Below, piece after piece: positions 50,587 to 59,549 of a DNA stretch of 64,000 nt. A program made the translations under genes and the position numbers. The stretch's first letter is position 1. The number at the start of each line of letters is the position of its first letter. The notes under the pieces are model-generated. The model was not told the origin of the DNA. It saw only the letters and a program-made list of their open reading frames with translations, and searched no databases. Source of the stretch: Microcaldota archaeon. Lineage in GTDB: Archaea; Micrarchaeota; Micrarchaeia; Norongarragalinales; SBBD01. Where the stretch lies: positions 109,456 to 173,455 of the forward strand of contig JAHJQN010000007.1 in NCBI GenBank assembly GCA_018819225.1, written 5' to 3'.

Positions 50587-50728
50587 TTGGCCGAAAGGGT
50601 TATTTAACCCCCCCTCTTTTTTATCTGCGATTGTCGAAATAACTAAGTTTTTAATACGTCGAATTTATATACTTGTGTCGGCACTTTTCTTCAATCTTGA
50701 ATGATATTCAACTCGGTCAGTTGATGGC

Positions 50729-51775
50729 ATGACTGTAGGCATCATAGGTTATGGAACGAGCATTCCCAAGCTGCGCATCAAGGTAGAGGAAATTGCGTCC
50801 GTATGGGGAAAGAACGCGGAACGCGTATCCAGCGGATTGGGAATCAAGGAAAAGGCCGTAGCCTCATTCGATGAAGATTCCGCGACGCTTGCCGTAGAAA
50901 GCGCGCGCGTCGCCATTCAAAGCGCGGGCATTCGCGCGCAAGATATTGGCGCGATTTTCGTGGGCAGCGAAAGCAAACCGTATGCCGTCAAACCCACGGC
51001 CGCCATCGTGGCCGAGGCAGTCGCCGCGGTACCCGATTTAACTGCTGCTGATTTCGAGTTCGCCTGCAAAGCAGGAACCACGGCCATTCAATGCTGCATG
51101 GGCCTTTCTGCCAGCCAATACATCCAATACGGTTTGGCTATTGGGTCGGATACCGCGCAAGGACGCCCGAATGATGCGCTCGAGTTTTCTGCCGGAAGCG
51201 GTGCGGCTGCTTTCGTCATCGGTACCGAGAAACCCATTGCAGAAATTGAAGCCACTTTCAGTTATACCACGGATACCCCGGATTTCTGGAGGCGCCAGCA
51301 CGCGGAGTTTCCGCGTCACGCCGGCCGCTTTACTGCGGGCCCCGCCTATTTCAAGCACACTTTAGGCGCAGCCAACGGGCTCATGAACAAACTGGGCACG
51401 CAGCCCAAGGATTACGCGTTTGCAGTATTCCATCAACCCAACGGCAAGTTTCCGTACCGCGCGGCATCCATTCTCGGATTCGAGAAGGAAAAAATCGAGT
51501 CCGGTCTCCTGACCCCGATGATCGGGAACACGTATAGCGCAGCCACCCTCATCGGTTTATCCGCGGTTCTCGACATTGCCAAGCCAGGCGACCGCATTCT
51601 CGTCACTTCGTACGGAAGCGGTGCTGGAAGCGACGCATTCAGCATAACGGTCACGAAAGAAATCACGAAAAAGGCGCGACGTCAACCCGTTCCGGTCTGG
51701 GAACAAATAAATAATAAAAAGTATGTTCCATACGCGATTTACGCGAAACACCGGAAAAAACTGAAAGGCATGTGA
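50729..51775 (+). CDS. mvaS: HMG-CoA synthase (archaeal type)
   Basis: VGIIGYGTSIPKLRIKVEEIASVWG, EFACKAGTTAIQCC, AVFHQPNGKFPYRAASILGF, NTYSAATLIGL. Confidence 0.93.
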   Translation: MTVGIIGYGTSIPKLRIKVEEIASVWGKNAERVSSGLGIKEKAVASFDEDSATLAVESARVAIQSAGIRAQDIGAIFVGSESKPYAVKPTAAIVAEAVAAVPDLTAADFEFACKAGTTAIQCCMGLSASQYIQYGLAIGSDTAQGRPNDALEFSAGSGAAAFVIGTEKPIAEIEATFSYTTDTPDFWRRQHAEFPRHAGRFTAGPAYFKHTLGAANGLMNKLGTQPKDYAFAVFHQPNGKFPYRAASILGFEKEKIESGLLTPMIGNTYSAATLIGLSAVLDIAKPGDRILVTSYGSGAGSDAFSITVTKEITKKARRQPVPVWEQINNKKYVPYAIYAKHRKKLKGM

Positions 51776-51781
51776 TGCATC

Positions 51782-51988
51782 ATGAAACACTCGACTTCCT
51801 TGAAACTGGCCCGACACGGCGCTAAACTATTCTTGAGCATGACGGTCGCGGCGGCCTACCTTTACCTTTTCGATTCCATGGATTTTTTCAAGTGGATCGC
51901 GGCAGCGTTTTTAATTTCTTTGGCGTTCCTCATCCATCCGAACGTGGAACGCTTGTTCGAAGAAACCTTTGAAATCATCGAGCCGTGA
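51782..51988 (+). CDS. Small membrane protein
   Basis: Two hydrophobic segments, in operon. Confidence 0.5.
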   Translation: MKHSTSLKLARHGAKLFLSMTVAAAYLYLFDSMDFFKWIAAAFLISLAFLIHPNVERLFEETFEIIEP

Positions 51989-51992
51989 ATTT

Positions 51993-52295
51993 ATGTTCAA
52001 CTACGCGGAATTCCTGAAGCCAACGCCCGCGAGGCTCGCGGTATTCCTCCTGCTGTTCGTCGTCGGAGGCTACTTCAGTTTCTTCATTTTCTTTTCGGGA
52101 ACGTTCGGAGGCCGCCCGACGTACGGATTTCCGTTGGGCATGCTCACTCCCGACTGCAATTTCCCGAGCGGCACAAAGATCTACTGTCCTCCCCCCACGG
52201 AATTTCATTTCCTCGGATTTATCGGCAACCTCGTTTTCTGGTATTTGGTTTCCGCATTACTTGTCTTTGCTTACGAAAAAATGGTGAAGAAATGA
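51993..52295 (+). CDS. Small membrane protein
   Basis: Two TM segments flanking a loop with two Cys; overlaps thiolase start by 4 nt. Confidence 0.55.
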   Translation: MFNYAEFLKPTPARLAVFLLLFVVGGYFSFFIFFSGTFGGRPTYGFPLGMLTPDCNFPSGTKIYCPPPTEFHFLGFIGNLVFWYLVSALLVFAYEKMVKK

Positions 52296-53455
52296 GAAGC
52301 GTATCCGTCATCGGCGCGGGCCTATCGAAATTCGGCGAACGCTGGGAGACCTCGTTCCGCGAACTCATTTACGAAGCCTCACTGAACGCCATGGAGGACG
52401 CGCGCATCGAAGGCAAGGACATCCAGGCGCTTTACGGAGGCAGCATGGCTCCCGGCCGACTGATCGGCCAAGAACACATCGGCGCGCTCATCGCTGACCA
52501 GCTTGGCTTGAACCCCATCCCCTCCGTTCGAGTGGAAGCGGCGTGTGCTTCCGGAGGCGTTGCGTTACGCCAAGCCTATCACGCCATCGCATCGGACGCG
52601 TACGACATCGTGGCCGTCGGCGGAGTCGAAAAAATGACGGAGGTCTCCACGGAAGAAGTGGCGACTGCGCTCGGCGGAGCCGGTGACCAGGAATGGGAAC
52701 TCTTTCTCGGCGCCACCTTTCCAGCGATTTACGCGTTGATGGCCCGCCGTCACATGTTGGAATACGGTACGACCGAAGAACAAATGGCGTTGTGCAGTGT
52801 CAAGAACCACGCGAATGCCGTTCACAATCCGTACGCGCAATACCGGAAAGCGATTTCCGTTGAACAGGTCATGGAGAGCGGCTACATCGCCGAACCCCTG
52901 AAGCTTTTGGATTGTTCTCCGATTACCGATGGAGCCGCTGCATTGATTTTGTGCGCGTCCGACATGGCCAAAAAGTACTCGGATACTCCGATTCATATTG
53001 CCGCCAGCGCGCAAGCCTCGGATACGCTGGCATTAGATGATCGCCGCACGCTTTCCGCTCTCGAGGCTACACGGTATGCCGCGAAAGAAGCATTCAAGCA
53101 AGCGAAGATGACGCCGAAAGACATTCCTTTAGCGGAGGTTCATGATTGTTTTTCGATTGCGGAAATCATGGCGATCGAGGACCTCGGATTCTTCAAGAAA
53201 GGAAAAGGAGGGAAAGCCGTTCAAGACGGTGAAACCCAGCTGAACAGCCGCCTTTCAATTAATACCTCTGGTGGACTCAAGGCCTGCGGCCATCCCGTTG
53301 GCGCCACCGGAATCAAGCAAGCAGTGGAAATCACGTGGCAATTACGCCAACAAGCCGGAAAGCGTCAAGTCGCCAATGCGGAAGTGGGGTTGGCGCACAA
53401 CGTTGGAGGCTCGGGCGCCACGGCCGTTGTTCACATTTTCAAGAGGGGCGATTGA
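52292..53455 (+). CDS. Acetyl-CoA C-acetyltransferase (archaeal SCP2-type thiolase)
   Basis: EAACASGGVALRQAYHAIASDAYDIVAVGGVEKMT, NTSGGLKACGHPVGATGIKQ, NVGGSGATAVVHIF. Confidence 0.92.
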   Translation: MRSVSVIGAGLSKFGERWETSFRELIYEASLNAMEDARIEGKDIQALYGGSMAPGRLIGQEHIGALIADQLGLNPIPSVRVEAACASGGVALRQAYHAIASDAYDIVAVGGVEKMTEVSTEEVATALGGAGDQEWELFLGATFPAIYALMARRHMLEYGTTEEQMALCSVKNHANAVHNPYAQYRKAISVEQVMESGYIAEPLKLLDCSPITDGAAALILCASDMAKKYSDTPIHIAASAQASDTLALDDRRTLSALEATRYAAKEAFKQAKMTPKDIPLAEVHDCFSIAEIMAIEDLGFFKKGKGGKAVQDGETQLNSRLSINTSGGLKACGHPVGATGIKQAVEITWQLRQQAGKRQVANAEVGLAHNVGGSGATAVVHIFKRGD

Positions 53456-53456
53456 T

Positions 53457-53858
53457 ATGGTAGGTACCCAACCCCTGATTTGGCGCCGAATACCGGAACG
53501 GTACCGATTGCACGGAAGCAAGTGTCTTACCTGCAACGCCGAGTTCTTCCCGCAACGCCAGTTTTGTCCCAATTGCCGCCGCAAAGGAAAACTCGTCAAA
53601 GAACACATGCCGATGGACGGAACCATTTACTCCTATACTTATGTTCATTCGGCTCCCGAAGGCTTCGAGTACCACGTCCCCTATTTTATGGCCATCATCG
53701 AGCTCAAAAACGGGGTGCGACTCATGTCCCAACTCGCGGACAGCGAACCCGAATCCGTTAAAATCAATGCGTCGGTTCGCATGGTGTTTCGGCGCGTGCA
53801 CGAGAGCGAAGCAGAAGAAGCTATTGCTTACGGCTATAAATTCAAAGTCGTCGATTAA
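53457..53858 (+). CDS. DUF35 OB-fold/zinc-ribbon protein (thiolase-HMGS partner)
   Basis: CLTCNAEFFPQRQFCPNCRRKG, directly after thiolase. Confidence 0.9.
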   Translation: MVGTQPLIWRRIPERYRLHGSKCLTCNAEFFPQRQFCPNCRRKGKLVKEHMPMDGTIYSYTYVHSAPEGFEYHVPYFMAIIELKNGVRLMSQLADSEPESVKINASVRMVFRRVHESEAEEAIAYGYKFKVVD

Positions 53859-53905
53859 GCGCCCAACGCAAGCCCTTAAAAAATGTGTTTTTCACTCACT
53901 AGTTT

Positions 53906-54349
53906 ATGGATTCGACGGGCTTTGAGTTCTCGGCGCATCCGCTCGGCACCGGAAACATGTGGGAATGCAGCTTGACGGGAATCGGCGAGAGCATCCAAGC
54001 CCCCAAACTCTCTATTGTCGAACACCCTTCCGGACGACAATGGTCGGCCGAGCTCACGATTCGCGGTTACTGGAAGACCCCGGAAATGATGCGCGGCGAA
54101 TACATGACGTATACCCTCGATTTGCTTTCCAAGAATGCTCGAATGGACGGCAAGCTCTCTCGTTCCGAACAAGAGGATTTGCGAAAAGAACTCAATACTT
54201 TTTTGCGACAAAAATTCGCGTTTTTCGAGTTTCCTTCCAGGAACAATGCTGAAACGCTTTCGTCGAAGCGCATGCAGGACGCTCTCCTTAAAGCGTTCAG
54301 CACGCCATCCCCTGAGGTACCGAAAGCGCCTCATCAAGGCTCGGAATAG
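53906..54349 (+). CDS. hypothetical protein
   Basis: ORF MDSTGFEFSAHPLGTGNMWECSLTG... Confidence 0.55.
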   Translation: MDSTGFEFSAHPLGTGNMWECSLTGIGESIQAPKLSIVEHPSGRQWSAELTIRGYWKTPEMMRGEYMTYTLDLLSKNARMDGKLSRSEQEDLRKELNTFLRQKFAFFEFPSRNNAETLSSKRMQDALLKAFSTPSPEVPKAPHQGSE

Positions 54350-54604
54350 CCGTACTCTTTTTTTAGATCCTCTAATACCGGTCGTATACGCCGATTCGCA
54401 GCAACGCAATATGTACGCCGCCGTCCGGCATCGCCGTAATCCATGAAGCCCTTCCAGCCCTTTCCAGGCGTTTTTTCTTGAAAGTGCTTCCTCAATAGTT
54501 TTCCCGGCTGATGCTCCAACTCGGTTTTCGTTGAAACGGCTTGAATTCAAGAGAAATCGGCCGCGGCATCCGATGCGGTTCTTCGCGGATCATTCTATTC
54601 TCCT

Positions 54605-55903
54605 TTAGGGTGTCAGACGCGTGCGGTCTCTTGGAAACAAGGCGGTTTCGCGAATGTTGCTTAACCCGCAGATCAGCATCGTGATGCGTTCGCTTCCAAT
54701 ACTCCAACCCGCATGCGGTACGGCTCCATACCGGAACGCATCAATGTAACTCTCGAATTGATCCGGATCCAAATCCCTCGCTTTTAATTGCCGGATCAGC
54801 AACTCCGGCTCATGAATACGTTGCGCTCCACTGGCAATCTCCAATCCCCTATACATCAAATCGTACGCCTTGCAAATTTTCGGATTGTCCTTCAACGGCA
54901 TGCTGTAGAACGCGCGGCTGTCCGTTGGCCACCGCGTAATGATAAACATCTCTTCTTTCAATCGTTTTCCGAGCTTCCCTTCCTGCTCTTTCGTAAAGTC
55001 GTCTCCCCACTTCATCCTCTCCCCGTCCTGGTTCAACCACTCGACGAGTTCGGTATACGTATACCGCTTGATCTTTTTCGGAACGCGGATTTCTTGCTTC
55101 AAGGTCTGCAAAGCCGTCGGACAACGCTCGCTCACTCTTTTCAGAATGTGCAGCGCCACGCTTTCCAGGTAATCCAACGCATCGTTTTCGTCGGCAAACC
55201 CGAGTTCCACATCCATCTGCGTGATCTCGTTCAAATGCTGGGTCGTGTTATGCTTTTCCGCTCTCCAAATCGGGCTGATCATGAACACGCCGTCCATTCC
55301 CCCGATTACGGCCAGCTGTTTGTATAATTGCGGGGACTGCGCCAGAAACGCTTTCTTCTCAAAGTACTTCACTTCAAACAAGTCCGTTCCGCCTTCCGTA
55401 GCGGATTCCACGATGCTCGGCGGATTGATCTCCTGCAAATCCAATTGCATGCATTTTTCGCGGAAAGCTGCTTGCACTTCCGCCCTGATTTTGAATACGG
55501 CCTGCGTTTCCACGCGCCGCAAGTCCACGAAACGGTTATCCAGACGCACATCCAACTCGGCAGGGACTTTTCCCGTGAGCTCGAACGGTATTTTCTTGAG
55601 CACGGGCCCCACGATTTCAAGGGTTTCCGGCACTAATTCTATTCCGAGCTTCGCTTTCGCATCCCTCTTCACTTTTCCCGTGCAAACCATGGCGGTTTCT
55701 TTCACCAATTTCTTCGCTTTAAGCAGTAATTCTTCGCTGACCCCGCCTTTCTTGAAGATGAGTTGCACGATTCCGGACCGATCCCGCAATAAAACGAAGT
55801 TGACGGGTCCGAAGGTGCGCGTTTCGTGCACCCAGCCCGCTACGGTCACGGTTTTTCCATCCATTTCCGGGGTCACGTCTTTCACGTAATGTGTTCGGAG
55901 CAT
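54605..55903 (-). CDS. aspS: Aspartyl-tRNA synthetase (archaeal type)
   Basis: GKTVTVAGWVHETRTFGPVNFVLLRDRSGIVQLIFKK, FLAQSPQLYKQLAV, GWSIGSERITMLICGLSNIRETALFPRDRTRLTP. Confidence 0.95.
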   Translation of the reverse strand: MLRTHYVKDVTPEMDGKTVTVAGWVHETRTFGPVNFVLLRDRSGIVQLIFKKGGVSEELLLKAKKLVKETAMVCTGKVKRDAKAKLGIELVPETLEIVGPVLKKIPFELTGKVPAELDVRLDNRFVDLRRVETQAVFKIRAEVQAAFREKCMQLDLQEINPPSIVESATEGGTDLFEVKYFEKKAFLAQSPQLYKQLAVIGGMDGVFMISPIWRAEKHNTTQHLNEITQMDVELGFADENDALDYLESVALHILKRVSERCPTALQTLKQEIRVPKKIKRYTYTELVEWLNQDGERMKWGDDFTKEQEGKLGKRLKEEMFIITRWPTDSRAFYSMPLKDNPKICKAYDLMYRGLEIASGAQRIHEPELLIRQLKARDLDPDQFESYIDAFRYGAVPHAGWSIGSERITMLICGLSNIRETALFPRDRTRLTP

Positions 55904-55944
55904 GCTAATCGAAAGAACAGCGCCGGCAAGATTAAAATAAGCTT

Positions 55945-57027
55945 CTAGTGCGCCTCCTTTTTTTGAATCCGCAGCAATGCGTCTTCAAACGCGTTCAGTA
56001 CCGCACGGATTTGCTGCATGCGCAACGACGGCCTGCCTTCTCGCGGAAACTCCGCCCGAATATCTGCCAACCGCTTCTCCAAATCCTGCAAGCGAATCCC
56101 GCGGTCGCTCGAAAGCGCTTCCCGCAACACAATCTCCAAATCATCTGCCGCTCTCTTCCTGCTTTGTTCCAACTCGTTTTTCGTATGAATATGGTTCAAG
56201 TGTCTTGAATGCACGTCAAACAACAATTCTTTCACATCGTTCGGCTCGGGTCTCAGCAAGGGGCGGAATCCACCGGGATATTCTTCCGGGGCGTGCGTGC
56301 CTTCCGGCGGGAGCGCTGCACCCAATGCCAGCAACCGCGAGAGCGGGTCTCGCATGGCTCTTGCTTTAGTATTCATTTGCTCTCTATACGTTGGAACGCC
56401 CAATTGCCTTCGCTTTTCTTTTTGTCTCCGTTTGCGTTTTATTAATCGTCTTTTATCTCTTCGTTCCATTTCTTCCGTGCTCGATCCCCGTTGATCCCTC
56501 CATGCCTGCACGCTACGGAAGTTATGCCTTGAAACGCGGGTTCCCGAAGGCTCACTTTTTGCAGCTCGCAACACCAATCCAAATTGCCACAATCTTCCCT
56601 TGATTCCTTCGGCGGGGATACCGTGCGCGAGCATATGGGCCGGCAAATCCCTTTCTTTCTCCAGTGCTTTTTGAAGGGCTTGAATCGAATGCGATGTGGA
56701 CTCAAAACCGTCGTGTTCGCGGACTCTTCTCACCAGCGCAAGATACGGAATCTTCTCTCCATAGGATTCGTGAATGATATGCGCAATTTGAGCGCCCGGA
56801 GAACGTGGAACTTCTCCTCGTGCTTGTCGAAGAATTTGAATGGCTTCCCGCAATCCCATAACCAGCGCTTGAACCCGCGATGTTCTATCCGTGCGCTGAT
56901 ACGCTTCGTTGATGAGTCTCGCGGCCTCCAGATACGCGCGCTTCGGCTTCAATCGCACGAGCGCACTCTTTCCCCTTTCCCGCGTTTCTTCTGCAATTTT
57001 CCTGAACCACTTGCCTCCGCTCACCAT
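55945..57027 (-). CDS. Large basic hypothetical protein
   Basis: Lys/Arg-rich ORF, no recognised family. Confidence 0.55.
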   Translation of the reverse strand: MVSGGKWFRKIAEETRERGKSALVRLKPKRAYLEAARLINEAYQRTDRTSRVQALVMGLREAIQILRQARGEVPRSPGAQIAHIIHESYGEKIPYLALVRRVREHDGFESTSHSIQALQKALEKERDLPAHMLAHGIPAEGIKGRLWQFGLVLRAAKSEPSGTRVSRHNFRSVQAWRDQRGSSTEEMERRDKRRLIKRKRRQKEKRRQLGVPTYREQMNTKARAMRDPLSRLLALGAALPPEGTHAPEEYPGGFRPLLRPEPNDVKELLFDVHSRHLNHIHTKNELEQSRKRAADDLEIVLREALSSDRGIRLQDLEKRLADIRAEFPREGRPSLRMQQIRAVLNAFEDALLRIQKKEAH

Positions 57028-57057
57028 ACCGTAATAACCACGCAAACGGAATTAAAG

Positions 57058-57753
57058 CTACTGGGACCCGAAAATGCCGAAGCTGATGGGAATCGATGAA
57101 GCGGCAATTAACAAGCCGACTTTACCGGAAACGAGTATCGTCGCCAAGAACATGGCGATCGCGAACACGGAAAAAAACAGTAACGCAAACGAGTCCCGTT
57201 GCCAGACCCGGAATCCCTTATACCCTGTTCGAATGATTCCGCGAACGCGCACGTTCCTGAACAGGCGCACGCCCGTGATCGTCAATGCGTCCTGCCATAA
57301 ATGCATCCAATACCCGATAACGACTCCTCCGACGAATGCGAGCCATCCTCCGAACCAAATCCAACCATTCCCCCATTGCGCGATGCCCGCTCCTACGGCG
57401 ATCCAAAAAGCGCCGACGAGAATCACGGCTTGCATGGAATGCATGAATCCCCGATGTTTCTTTTCAGCTCCCTGCTTTTTCAGAACGAACGCTAACGGAT
57501 TATAGAACGCGTGTTTGGTGAGGAGTCCGATCAACGGAAACAGCTCGCCGGTCACGTCGACTCCCTTCCACCGCACGCGAAAATGAAATATTTTGGAATT
57601 CGGCGCATCCACGTCCGGCAGAAGCGTTCCCAGAATCAACCCAAAAAAAGCGAACATGGCAAATAGGATAGATAGCGCTTGAATTTCCATTAACGCAAAT
57701 AATGCGGCGCTTCCGAAGAAGCCCGTGATCAGTACGTGAACTTTTCCGCGCAT
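57058..57753 (-). CDS. YdjM/DUF457-like membrane metal-dependent hydrolase
   Basis: GTLLPDVDAPNSK, KKHRGFMHSMQA, GYWMHLWQDALT. Confidence 0.85.
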   Translation of the reverse strand: MRGKVHVLITGFFGSAALFALMEIQALSILFAMFAFFGLILGTLLPDVDAPNSKIFHFRVRWKGVDVTGELFPLIGLLTKHAFYNPLAFVLKKQGAEKKHRGFMHSMQAVILVGAFWIAVGAGIAQWGNGWIWFGGWLAFVGGVVIGYWMHLWQDALTITGVRLFRNVRVRGIIRTGYKGFRVWQRDSFALLFFSVFAIAMFLATILVSGKVGLLIAASSIPISFGIFGSQ

Positions 57754-57799
57754 TGTTTATCACAATAACGTACATTTCCGCGGATTATAATTGTTTAGC

Positions 57800-58147
57800 T
57801 TATTCCCTCTTCAGTGCTTCCCGCTTCTCCATTTCGATGGCTTCCAACAACGCACGTTGGGCGAGGCTCGCATTCAATTGCAGGCGCTGTTTAGATGTCA
57901 GTATTCCTCGCGCTTTCCTTTTTTCAAGCACTCGAAAGACCCGTCGCATTGACTGCTTCAGCCCGCGACATGTGCGTATCAACATTCGGAGCGGTTTCAG
58001 CCAGCTCGTCAATTCGTTGGGCTGAAAAACTAATTGTCTTCCTCTTCGAATTCCTCCTAATCGGTCCTTGTTTTTCCAAATGTTCGTCCGATCGATACCT
58101 AACCGTTCGCCAGCCTCAGAGGATGAATACCATTTTTTATTAGTCAT
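57800..58147 (-). CDS. Excisionase/HTH_17-like DNA-binding protein
   Basis: WYSSSEAGERLGIDRTNIWKNKDRLGGIRRGRQLVF. Confidence 0.65.
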   Translation of the reverse strand: MTNKKWYSSSEAGERLGIDRTNIWKNKDRLGGIRRGRQLVFQPNELTSWLKPLRMLIRTCRGLKQSMRRVFRVLEKRKARGILTSKQRLQLNASLAQRALLEAIEMEKREALKRE

Positions 58148-58274
58148 ACGCGTTTCATTCTTTTTTTACTTCCTCGTTATTCCAGTATCAGTGGAAATTA
58201 CGCTCGCTTTTGTTTATATACTTCGCTCGGTGCCTGTTATTACCCACATTCCGTTGTGCGGAGAGGAATCGCAC

Positions 58275-58547
58275 ATGATCGAAGAAGAATTGATTCACTG
58301 GTTCGTTGACGAGAAGGAGAAGAAGCACCGCAGTGCGTTGCGCATCGAGTCCATTCCCCCGACGTTAAACAAGGGGTATCCCCGCGATGGCATCATCACG
58401 CTTCGCATCATGAACGGCATCGGCGCGATTGGATTCAAATGTTCTCCGGATGAAGCGCTCAAGTTGAGTACGCAACTCTTGACCGTTGCCAAGGAACAAC
58501 TGCAGAAAAAGAGGAGGCTCTGGAACGAGCGCGATGAAACACGCTAA
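58275..58547 (+). CDS. hypothetical protein
   Basis: MIEEELIHWFVDEKEKKHRSALRIESIPPTLN..., upstream TATA tttatatac. Confidence 0.55.
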   Translation: MIEEELIHWFVDEKEKKHRSALRIESIPPTLNKGYPRDGIITLRIMNGIGAIGFKCSPDEALKLSTQLLTVAKEQLQKKRRLWNERDETR

Positions 58548-59509
58548 GTTCTTTCCACTAATGGCCGGCGCCGCTCCGGAATCCTCGCGATTCCCTTCAA
58601 TGAATCATCGGCAATAACGTGAGCCATTTTTCTTGCTCCTTCGTGTTTAAGGACTCCGTGGAGTTGTCGCGCCATTTCTTCAATGAACGCGCCTTTGATT
58701 CCCCAACGCGCTTCCAAATTTCGTCGAATCTCGGACTCGGTGTTCCAGTGCGCCAAATTCTGCATGAGTGTTTGGTCTTGCTGATGCGCGATGTGAAAGC
58801 GCTGATAATACGTTTTCCTTGATAAGCGCAGTCTTCGAGACAAGCCCATTTTTTTCAAGTAAAAGGGGGCGGTAAGCCGTCCGTTCAGGAAGGTGACTGT
58901 CGCCAGATACCGTCGGACAAAATTCGCTCGATCATTGAATTCTTCCAAACGCCTGAATTGTTCTGCGTTGACACGGAAATGAATCGCGTTCGCGCTCGGG
59001 GGTTCCAATCGTTGTTTCCATTCGTCGTGAATCACTAGTGATGCGGGAATACGGAGGACTTCCGTGATGCTGGCTCGTCCTTCTGCGCTCGACGGATGCT
59101 CCAATTGTTTGATGCCCACCTGCCGAATCCCTTGTTCGAACTCTTTAGCATCTAATGGAAACATGGCCGAGTGGAACACTTTCCCTTTTGGAGTGGAGTA
59201 TTCCCCTTTCTTCATTTTTCTCGGATCCCGGTAGTGCGTGCGTTCCAATTGAATGTACGCGACTTGGCGAGGATTTTCCGCGTTAACGAGTCCGATTCGA
59301 TGATACGGCGAATTCCGAATCCATTTTTTGGCTCTCCTCCGAAATAAATGTCTTGAAATGGGTTCTCGCATCCGCGCCCATGCGCCGCCCGCTTCTTTTC
59401 TAAGCGTTTGAGGCGTTTTTTGTCCATAGAGAGCGGGAAGCAACACTCGTTCAACGAGTTCTTCCGGGCTTTTCGTCTTCTCTAACGTGCGAAAGAACGA
59501 TTCCGCCAT
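58544..59509 (-). CDS. Basic hypothetical protein
   Basis: Long ORF, no recognised family. Confidence 0.55.
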   Translation of the reverse strand: MAESFFRTLEKTKSPEELVERVLLPALYGQKTPQTLRKEAGGAWARMREPISRHLFRRRAKKWIRNSPYHRIGLVNAENPRQVAYIQLERTHYRDPRKMKKGEYSTPKGKVFHSAMFPLDAKEFEQGIRQVGIKQLEHPSSAEGRASITEVLRIPASLVIHDEWKQRLEPPSANAIHFRVNAEQFRRLEEFNDRANFVRRYLATVTFLNGRLTAPFYLKKMGLSRRLRLSRKTYYQRFHIAHQQDQTLMQNLAHWNTESEIRRNLEARWGIKGAFIEEMARQLHGVLKHEGARKMAHVIADDSLKGIARIPERRRPLVERT

Positions 59510-59549
59510 AACTCCAGACCTGCGATCATTGATATTATTAATCCGTTGT

